Shown one piece after another: positions 1-6,154 of a stretch of 26,047 bases of DNA. The position numbers and the translations under genes were made by a program. The stretch's first letter is position 1. The number at the start of each line of letters is the position of its first letter. The notes beneath the pieces were generated by a model, which was not told where the DNA came from, searched no databases, and saw nothing but the letters and a program-made list of their open reading frames with translations. Location: the NCBI GenBank assembly GCA_018265615.1, contig JABLYX010000067.1, positions 1-26,047 of the forward strand. Direction: 5' to 3'. Source of the DNA: Lentisphaeria bacterium (GTDB lineage: Bacteria; Verrucomicrobiota; Lentisphaeria; Victivallales; Victivallaceae).

Positions 1-1887
1 GCGGCGCTGCCGCATCCGGCGGTGAAGGAGGCGTTCGACCGGCTCATGCGTTCGAGCGTCCGCAGCGGATACACCGGTTACGGTTTCAACGACATGGTCT
101 GGCACTGGGGGCCGGGACGCGGCGTGAGCGGCTATAATCCGGAGACGGTCAGGGCGTTCCGGCAGAGCCTGAAGGGAGAGGACGAAGGGTTCCTGCTCGG
201 CTGGAGCGGTTCCGCGCCGCGGCGGTGGTTTTTCCGCGACTACGTGAGATACTATCTCGGCGCTGAACCGCGGCCGGACTCCTTCGGGCTGAAAAGCTGG
301 GACGAGTACCGCCCGCTGCTGAAGCCCGAATTCGACGAGAGGCAGAAGGCCGGGAAAGACGTTACCGCGGACCGGATGCTGTTCGATCTGCTGGTGCACT
401 ACGAATGGCTGAAAGCCGCCGGCCGGCTCGGCCGCGCGGCGAAGGAGGAGGGCGGCTTCTTCCAGGTGCTGCCGAACCCGGAGGATCTCTCGAACGGCAA
501 TGACTTCCTGTTCCTCGCGGGGCTGGCGGACGTCGGCGGGAGGACGGAGGAGTATTTCCAGAGCCCGCTCTTCATGAACGGGGCGTACTTCCGTTTCCCC
601 TACTTCCGCGACCGCACGGCGGCGGGGACCGAGACCGGCGTGGTGCTCGAGGCGGGCGGCGGAGGCAACGGGAGGCCGTACTATACCGCCGATATGAGCC
701 TGAAGCTCGCGTATGAGATCACGCTTGCGACCCGGGCCGACCACCTCGAGGGGGATTTCTGGTGGGGATTCGGCCGCCCGCTGGCGGAGCTTGCGAAGGA
801 CCCGCTGATCCGCGACCGGTACGGCGCGATTCTCGCCTACGGGCTCGGATTCCGGTACGGGCGGGAGGATATGGCGTTCGGGCGCATCGCGCCGGATTTC
901 GTTTCGATCACGTCGCGGCGGCTCTTCCGGCCGTGGGGAACGACCTATCTGCCGTGGAACTGGCGGCTCGACACGCAGTATTCGCCGGACCTGGCGCTCG
1001 CCCGGCTCGGCTATGTGCCGGCGGGGCAGGGGGAGGAGAGTCTGCAGGAGCCGGGCTTCCGTTCGGAGATCCTCTTCTACTCCGCCTCTCCGGTGACGGA
1101 GGCGGGCTGGAACCGTTTTCTCGCTCTGCTGGAATCGGGGGCCGTCTCCGACGGGATCGTCATGGCCGGGGCGCTGAGGGAAAAGATCGGGAGCGACATG
1201 CATCCGGCCCCGTTTCAGGAACCGGGCAGGCCGGAGCGGGTTTCGGGCAGCCTTGCCGACGCCTCGGGGAAGATTCTCGCGGAGAAGCTTGAGATCGCCG
1301 CGCTCCACCCCGCGCCCTCCGGATACACGACGGAGTTCACGGTCGGCGGCCGCCCCGCCGTGGTCAGCCGCCGGGCGGGCAGAGGGAAGCTCTGGATGCT
1401 GCTTTTCACGCCGGTCCCGGAGACGCCGGGAGGCGTTTCCCCCGACGCGGCGGCCGGGGATGCGGTCTACCGCGCGCTTCTCTCGAAGCTCGGCCGGGAG
1501 CCGCATTGGCGGAGCGGCGATCCGGTCGAAGCGCGGCTTTACCGCGACGGGGAGGGGAACATGCTGATTTCCGCGATGCGGTACGACTGCCTCGGGAAGG
1601 AGACGGACGGCCTCTACCCCCCCGCCGCCCCCGGCGAAGCCTTTCTTACGGTACGGGTGAAGCCCGGCGCGTACACCGCCCTCACGTTCCCGGAACTGCG
1701 CCGCAGCGCCGTGACGGCCGGGGAGGATGGCCGGGCGGAGCTTGCGCTCGGGAACTCCTCCTGCGAGCTCATCTTCCTCGTTCCCCGGAAACGGGCGGAT
1801 GCGTTCCTTGGAAAGCTTGAGCGCCGCGCCGCCGAATTCCGCCGCGCGATGACGCTCGACGGAGCGAGCGGAATTCCCGCACGCTGA
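1..1887 (+). CDS. Glycoside-hydrolase-like protein (GH42-like), 5' end missing
   Basis: The frame is open to the left edge, so this is the C-terminal 628 residues of a longer protein. The GTG at 22 is an in-frame valine codon, not a convincing start. The visible start (GFNDMVWHWG, then YNPETVRAFRQSL) resembles the stretch after the acid/base motif of GH42-type beta-galactosidases, where an Asn-Glu pair is normally followed by a helix containing AFRxWL. Here the pair reads Asn-Asp. A Trp/Tyr/Gly-rich (alpha/beta)-barrel-like section follows. The C-terminal third (near SDGIVMAG and GKLWMLLFTPV) resembles the trimerisation-like and beta-sandwich domains of such enzymes. A secreted or cytoplasmic glycosidase role is inferred and the substrate is unknown. 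It could also be one of the poorly characterised large glycosidase-like families of Lentisphaerota. I am sure of the coding region but only weakly of the family. Confidence 0.5.
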   Translation, partial: AALPHPAVKEAFDRLMRSSVRSGYTGYGFNDMVWHWGPGRGVSGYNPETVRAFRQSLKGEDEGFLLGWSGSAPRRWFFRDYVRYYLGAEPRPDSFGLKSWDEYRPLLKPEFDERQKAGKDVTADRMLFDLLVHYEWLKAAGRLGRAAKEEGGFFQVLPNPEDLSNGNDFLFLAGLADVGGRTEEYFQSPLFMNGAYFRFPYFRDRTAAGTETGVVLEAGGGGNGRPYYTADMSLKLAYEITLATRADHLEGDFWWGFGRPLAELAKDPLIRDRYGAILAYGLGFRYGREDMAFGRIAPDFVSITSRRLFRPWGTTYLPWNWRLDTQYSPDLALARLGYVPAGQGEESLQEPGFRSEILFYSASPVTEAGWNRFLALLESGAVSDGIVMAGALREKIGSDMHPAPFQEPGRPERVSGSLADASGKILAEKLEIAALHPAPSGYTTEFTVGGRPAVVSRRAGRGKLWMLLFTPVPETPGGVSPDAAAGDAVYRALLSKLGREPHWRSGDPVEARLYRDGEGNMLISAMRYDCLGKETDGLYPPAAPGEAFLTVRVKPGAYTALTFPELRRSAVTAGEDGRAELALGNSSCELIFLVPRKRADAFLGKLERRAAEFRRAMTLDGASGIPAR

Positions 1888-1904
1888 CGCGGGAACTGTG
1901 AACG

Positions 1905-1953
1905 GACCCGGCCCGCGCGGGCCGGGTCTCATTCCGCCCGGAATCCCGGGCGG
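1905..1953 (+). terminator. Two tandem hairpins after the glycosidase-like gene
   Basis: A perfect 24-base palindrome occupies 1905-1928 (12-base arms GACCCGGCCCGC). A second hairpin lies at 1934-1953, with arms CCGCCCGG/CCGGGCGG and loop AATC. There is no T-run directly after either one; the nearest is TTTTTT at 1974-1979. They probably end or stabilise the upstream transcript, but the missing T-tract makes classical intrinsic termination uncertain. Confidence 0.5.
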
Positions 1954-1989
1954 CGGCATGGAAGAGGCGGAGATTTTTTGCCGGGCTGC

Positions 1990-2017
1990 TTGTCAAATCG
2001 ATAAAGAAGGGTATATT
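1990..2017 (+). promoter_or_regulatory. Predicted promoter of the LPS core operon
   Basis: A sigma-70-like pair: TTGTCA at 1990-1995, 16 bases, then TATATT at 2012-2017 (TATTAT at 2014-2019 is an alternative with an 18-base spacer). It lies in a locally AT-rich stretch of otherwise GC-rich DNA, 45 bases before the ATG of the first gene of the waa cluster. Confidence 0.6.
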
Positions 2018-2062
2018 ATCTGGAAACGTTAATTTGCAACAGGGAACGCGGCGGACGGCGAG

Positions 2063-2851
2063 ATGCAGAAACCGGAAGTAACCATTATCATACCGAATTA
2101 CAGGACTGCCGACCTGACGAAACTGTGTCTGCGTTCGCTGCGCAGGCACACGAATCTCGAACGGGTCAGGGTTATCGTCGTTGATAACGATTCGCAGGAC
2201 GCTTCGACTGAATATCTGCGCGGCGTCGAATGGATCCGGCTCATCGAACGCCCCACGGTCCCCGGCGAAACAGGGCCGCAGATGCATGCGCGGGCGCTCG
2301 ATCTCGCGTTGGCGGAGGTCGACACCCCTTACTTCATGGTGATCCACACCGACACGATCGTCATCAACGACCTCTGGCTCGATTTTCTCATCAACCGGAT
2401 CATCGCCTCCCCGAAAACCGCGGGGATCGGCAGCTGGAAGCTCGAAGTCGTTTCGCGCTGGAAGCGGGCCGGCAAAGCGTTCGAGACTTTCTTCCGCAGG
2501 ATCTTCGGCCGGAAGAGCAGAAAAGAGATTCTCTATCTGCGCAGCCACTGCGCGATGTACCGCACGGATCCCGTGCGTGAAGCCGGGCAGGGGTTCTTCG
2601 ACGGCGACACCGCCGGCAAGTCGCTGCACCTTGCGCTCGTCAGGGCCGGCTACGACATGCGGTTCATCGAGTCGGCTGAGCTCATGAAATTCATCCGTCA
2701 CCTGAACCATGCGACGATGATTCTGAATCCCTCCTCGAATGACCGCAAGACGTCGAAGCCGGCCGCGAGGCAGCGGATCGAACGCGAACTCGAAGCGCTG
2801 CATTACCGGGAGATCCTGGCCGACGATTCGCTGGACAGGCTTCAGGCATGA
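2063..2851 (+). CDS. Family 2 glycosyltransferase
   Basis: 262 residues, the usual size of a single-domain GT-A enzyme. The N-terminus VTIIIPNYRT (6-15) and VVDNDSQDAS (39-48) form the nucleotide-sugar binding Rossmann-like start of GT2. HTDT at 95-98 takes the place of the metal-binding DxD motif. A long basic insert (about 145-165) and a basic C-terminal helix suggest peripheral attachment to the inner membrane. It opens a three-gene operon with waaG and waaP: its TGA overlaps the waaG ATG by four bases (ATGA). It therefore most likely adds a sugar to the lipopolysaccharide core on the cytoplasmic side. Donor and acceptor cannot be read from sequence. The start ATG has only a weak GGCGAG-type ribosome site. 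Confidence 0.85.
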   Translation: MQKPEVTIIIPNYRTADLTKLCLRSLRRHTNLERVRVIVVDNDSQDASTEYLRGVEWIRLIERPTVPGETGPQMHARALDLALAEVDTPYFMVIHTDTIVINDLWLDFLINRIIASPKTAGIGSWKLEVVSRWKRAGKAFETFFRRIFGRKSRKEILYLRSHCAMYRTDPVREAGQGFFDGDTAGKSLHLALVRAGYDMRFIESAELMKFIRHLNHATMILNPSSNDRKTSKPAARQRIERELEALHYREILADDSLDRLQA

Positions 2852-3978
2852 AGCTGCTCTTTCCGATCTTCCGTTACTTTCCGCACGGCGGCCTGCAGCG
2901 CGACATGCTGCGGATCGCCGCCGCCGCCGTCCGGCGCGGGCACTCCGTCACGATCTGCACGATGGAGTGGCAGAGCGAAGAGAAGCCGCCCGAAGGCGTT
3001 TCCGTTGAACTTGTGCCGGTTCACGGCTTCTCCAACCATGCGCGCGCCCGGCGTTTCGCGGCGAAGGTGCGCGCCGCCGCCGGAAGCTTCGACCTCGTAT
3101 TCGGCTTCAACCGCATGCCGGGGCTGGATCTCTATTTTGCGGCGGACAACTGCTTTGCGAAGAGCGCCTCGCGCCATCCGGCCTGGATGCTCGCGCTGCT
3201 GCCGCGTTACCGGATCTTCCTCGCATACGAGCGGGCGGTCTTCGCTCCGGAGTCGAAAACGCGCATCCTCTACCTGACGCCGGGGCAGAAGCGCGACTTC
3301 ATCGAGGTTTACGGCACGCCGGAGGAGCGTTTTACGCTGCTTCCGCCCGGTATTCCCGCCGACCGCAAACGTCCGGAGAACTGGGCGGAGCTGCGCGCGT
3401 CGAAGCGCGCCGAACTCGGCGTCGCTCCGGGAGAGACGCTGCTGCTCGAAGTCGGTTCCGGTTTCCGGACCAAGGGGGTGGACCGGACGCTCCGCGCGCT
3501 TGCGGCGTTGCCGGAAGCGCTCCGGGAGAGGACGAAGCTCTTTATCGCCGGGCGCGAGTCGAGCCGGAAGTTCGAGGCGCTCGCGGCGGAGCTGAAGCTT
3601 ACGGAGCGTGTGACTTTCGGCGGCGGCCGCGACGATGTGGGAACGCTGCTGCTTGCGGCCGATCTTGTCGTGCACCCGGCGCGCAACGAGGCGACCGGGA
3701 CCGTTCTCGTGGAAGCGCTTGCGGCCGGAACTCCGGTATTCTGCACGGCGAACTGCGGATTTGCGAATTATGTGGCCGAGTCGGGCGGCGAGGTCCTGCC
3801 GGAGCCGTTCGGCGCGGAGGCGTTCGCGGCGCGGCTCGCGGGGATCCTCTCCGCGCCGGGCCGGCTGGAAGAGATGCGTGTGAAGGCGGCCGCCTATGGC
3901 GCGGCCGCGGATTTTTACCGCCGCGCGGATGCGGCGGTCGATGCGGTCGGGGAGGCGGCGGATGGCGGAATTCATTGA
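2848..3978 (+). CDS. waaG: WaaG-like LPS core glycosyltransferase (GT4)
   Basis: 376 residues, the length of Escherichia coli WaaG (RfaG), which transfers glucose from UDP-glucose to heptose II of the LPS inner core. It matches that protein along its whole length: YFPHGGLQRD (10-19) in the glycine-rich acceptor loop, GFNRMPGLDLYFAAD (86-100), LPPGIPADRK, the KGVDR loop (209-213) and the GT4 E-x7-E motif with E281 and E289. The fold is GT-B; it acts at the cytoplasmic face of the inner membrane. Its start overlaps the stop of the preceding glycosyltransferase by four bases, and it overlaps waaP by 17 bases, so the three are translationally coupled. The sugar it adds in this organism may differ from the E. 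coli one. Confidence 0.9.
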   Translation: MKLLFPIFRYFPHGGLQRDMLRIAAAAVRRGHSVTICTMEWQSEEKPPEGVSVELVPVHGFSNHARARRFAAKVRAAAGSFDLVFGFNRMPGLDLYFAADNCFAKSASRHPAWMLALLPRYRIFLAYERAVFAPESKTRILYLTPGQKRDFIEVYGTPEERFTLLPPGIPADRKRPENWAELRASKRAELGVAPGETLLLEVGSGFRTKGVDRTLRALAALPEALRERTKLFIAGRESSRKFEALAAELKLTERVTFGGGRDDVGTLLLAADLVVHPARNEATGTVLVEALAAGTPVFCTANCGFANYVAESGGEVLPEPFGAEAFAARLAGILSAPGRLEEMRVKAAAYGAAADFYRRADAAVDAVGEAADGGIH

Positions 3979-4780
3979 TCTATCACCGGAATTCGAACAG
4001 GCGTGGAAAGGGCGCGATCCCTTTGAGGCCGTTTCGGCAATCGAGGGCGAGGTGTTCCGCAAGGTCAAGACCCGCCGCACGTTCCGGTTCGAGCTTGACG
4101 GAAAAGGGTACTTCGCGAAGGTTCACCACGGCGTCGGCTGGCGCGAGATCGTCAAGAACCTGCTGCGCTTCAAGCGTCCCGTGCTCGGCGCGCAGAACGA
4201 GTACAGCGCGCTCGCGCTGCTGCACCGGGTCGGCGTCGATACGATGACCTCGCGCGCCTACGGCTGCAAAGGGACGAATCCGGCGAAGATCGAATCGTTT
4301 CTCGTGACCGCCGAACTGAAGGATATGACGAGCCTCGAGGACCTCTGCCGCGACTGGCCGCAGGAGCCGCCCGCGCCGCGTTTCCGCATCGCGCTCACCC
4401 GGCGGCTCGCTTCGATGGTCAAGGGGATGCATGATGCGGGGCTGAACCACCGCGACTGCTATCTCTGTCATTTTCTGCTCGATAACGCGACGCGCGGCGA
4501 CGCGCTGCCGCGCCTCTATGTGATCGACCTGCACCGGGCGGAGATCCGTCCGGCGGTCCCGCGCCGCTACCTGGTCAAGGATGTGGCCGGGATCTATTTT
4601 TCAAGCATGGATATCGGCCTGACCCGGCGCGACCGCTGCCGCTTCATGAAGCTCTACAGCGGCAAATCCCTGCGGCGGACGCTGCGGGAGGACGGTGCGT
4701 TCTGGCGCTCCGTCGAGTGCGCCGCGACGAGCCTGTACCGCAGGGAACAGCTCCGCGCGCAGCGCCGTGCTCAGCAGTAG
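3962..4780 (+). CDS. waaP: WaaP, LPS core heptose kinase
   Basis: 272 residues, close to E. coli WaaP, which phosphorylates heptose I of the inner core using ATP and so strengthens the outer membrane. Family marks are GEVFRKVKTRRT (29-40), the ATP-binding lysine in YFAKVHHG (K53), the NHRDCYLCHFLL catalytic loop (D165) and VIDLHRAEIR (187-196). The ATG at 3962 was chosen because it aligns with the E. coli N-terminus and follows a GGGGAGG ribosome site. An upstream in-frame ATG at 3896 would add 22 basic residues not found in the family. The start lies inside waaG. The stop overlaps the stop of the opposing fumarase beta gene by 10 bases, so no intrinsic terminator fits between them. Confidence 0.93.
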   Translation: MAEFIDLSPEFEQAWKGRDPFEAVSAIEGEVFRKVKTRRTFRFELDGKGYFAKVHHGVGWREIVKNLLRFKRPVLGAQNEYSALALLHRVGVDTMTSRAYGCKGTNPAKIESFLVTAELKDMTSLEDLCRDWPQEPPAPRFRIALTRRLASMVKGMHDAGLNHRDCYLCHFLLDNATRGDALPRLYVIDLHRAEIRPAVPRRYLVKDVAGIYFSSMDIGLTRRDRCRFMKLYSGKSLRRTLREDGAFWRSVECAATSLYRREQLRAQRRAQQ

Positions 4781-5301
4781 AGCGTATTGCCTTCCGCATC
4801 GGTCGCGACGACCAGCGGGAAATCCTCGACCGCGAGCCGGTAAATCGCCTCGGGGCCGAGATCCGGGAACGCGACGAGTTCACAGCTTTTCACACACTGC
4901 GCGATGAGCGCACCCGCCCCGCCTGTGGCGGCGAAATAGACGGCTCCGTACTTTTTCATCGCTTCGACGACCGGCGCGGTGCGCGCTCCCTTGCCGATCA
5001 TGCCGCGCAGTCCGCAGTCGGCCAGCAGCCGCGGCGAATAGGCGTCCATGCGGTAGCTTGTGGTCGGCCCCGCGCTGCCGATCGGCCTGCCGGGCTTCGC
5101 GGGGCAGGGGCCGACGAAGTAGATGGCCTGCCCGCGCAGGTCGCACGGAAGCTCCTTCCCCTCGTCGAGCAGTGCGACGAGCCGCTTGTGCGCCTGGTCG
5201 CGCCCGGTCCAGACGACGCCGGAGAGCAGCACGCGGTCGCCCGCTTTCAGGCCCCGGACGGTCTCCTCCGAAAGGGGCGTCGTCAATCTGACCGTACTCA
5301 T
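4771..5301 (-). CDS. Class I fumarate hydratase, beta subunit (or L-tartrate dehydratase beta)
   Basis: 176 residues, equal to the C-terminal swivelling domain of class I fumarases and to TtdB-type subunits. With the alpha subunit it catalyses reversible hydration of fumarate to malate, or the analogous dehydration of tartrate. Substrate-binding motifs are TGRDQAHKR (32-40), FVGPCPAKPGRPIGSAGPTTSYRMD (about 62-86) and GMIGKG. The start at 5301 gives an ATGA overlap with the alpha subunit stop. Starting at 5373 instead would add 24 atypical residues that run back into the alpha gene. Fumarase is more likely than tartrate dehydratase simply because it is far more common, but sequence alone does not settle it. 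Confidence 0.88.
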   Translation of the reverse strand: MSTVRLTTPLSEETVRGLKAGDRVLLSGVVWTGRDQAHKRLVALLDEGKELPCDLRGQAIYFVGPCPAKPGRPIGSAGPTTSYRMDAYSPRLLADCGLRGMIGKGARTAPVVEAMKKYGAVYFAATGGAGALIAQCVKSCELVAFPDLGPEAIYRLAVEDFPLVVATDAEGNTLYC

Positions 5302-6152
5302 AACTCCACCTCCGCATGACGCGCCGCATGGCAGTTCACGTTGATTGCGACCGGCAGGCTCGCGATGTGGCACGGATAGAATTCGATATGCACCGCCAGG
5401 CTCGTGACCGATCCGCCGAGCCCCTGCGGGCCCACGCCGGTCGCGTTGATTTTTTCGAGGATCTCCGCTTCGAGCTCCGCGTAGCGCGGGTCGGGATTCG
5501 GCTCCCCGATTTTGCGCAGCAGCGCCTTTTTCGCGAGGAACGCGGCTTTTTCGAAGGTTCCGCCGATGCCCATGCCGACCACGGTCGGCGGACAGGGGTT
5601 CCCGCCTGCTTTGTGCAGCGTCTCAACCGCGAAATCGACCACGCCTCTGCGCCCGTCGGAGGGTTTCAGCATGCGGATCGCCGACATATTTTCGGAGCCG
5701 CCGCCCTTCGGCGCGAGCGTGATGTGCAGCCTGTCGCCGGGGACGAGTTCGAGGTGGATCACCGGGGGCGTGTTGTCCTGCGTGTTTTTGCGGTCGAAGA
5801 GCGGGTCGTTCACGATCGACTTGCGCAGATAATACTCGCGGTAGCCGCGCGCGACTCCCTCGGAAATTGCTTCATAAACAGTTCCCCGGTCGAAGCGGAC
5901 GCGCTCGCCGAGTTCGACGAAGCAGACCGCGAAGCCGGTGTCCTGGCAGAGCGCCATGCGCTCCTCGCGGGCGATGCGGGCGTTCTCGAAATACTGCGCG
6001 AAAAAGTCGCGGCCGAGCTCAGCTGTTTCGCGCGCTTCCATCAGCCGGAGCCGGTCGAGCACATCCTGCGGCAGGTCGCAGGCGGCTTTGCCGCAGAGCT
6101 CCGCGACGGCTCCCGCGACGGCTTCGAACGATACGGTTCTGTACTCATTCAT
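5298..6152 (-). CDS. Class I fumarate hydratase, alpha subunit (4Fe-4S)
   Basis: 284 residues, matching the N-terminal catalytic half of oxygen-sensitive class I fumarases when it is a separate subunit, as is common in anaerobes. Candidate cluster ligands are C69 (ALCQDTG), C187 (GNPCPPTVVGMG) and C274 (NVNCHAARH), spaced nearly as in E. coli FumA. TQDNTPPVIH (124-133) and LAPKGGGSENMS (146-157) are further family signatures. The ATG at 6152 is two bases after the stop of the Na/Pi cotransporter gene, so the pair forms the distal part of that operon. L-tartrate dehydratase alpha (TtdA) is the alternative name. The two-subunit, Fe-S form suggests an anaerobic or microaerobic lifestyle. Confidence 0.9.
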   Translation of the reverse strand: MNEYRTVSFEAVAGAVAELCGKAACDLPQDVLDRLRLMEARETAELGRDFFAQYFENARIAREERMALCQDTGFAVCFVELGERVRFDRGTVYEAISEGVARGYREYYLRKSIVNDPLFDRKNTQDNTPPVIHLELVPGDRLHITLAPKGGGSENMSAIRMLKPSDGRRGVVDFAVETLHKAGGNPCPPTVVGMGIGGTFEKAAFLAKKALLRKIGEPNPDPRYAELEAEILEKINATGVGPQGLGGSVTSLAVHIEFYPCHIASLPVAINVNCHAARHAEVEL

Positions 6153-6154
6153 GA

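Noticed and set aside
2021..2035. AAACGTT as half of a LacI-type operator
   Set aside because: Only a six-base palindrome (AACGTT) is present and no regulator gene is nearby; this is expected by chance.
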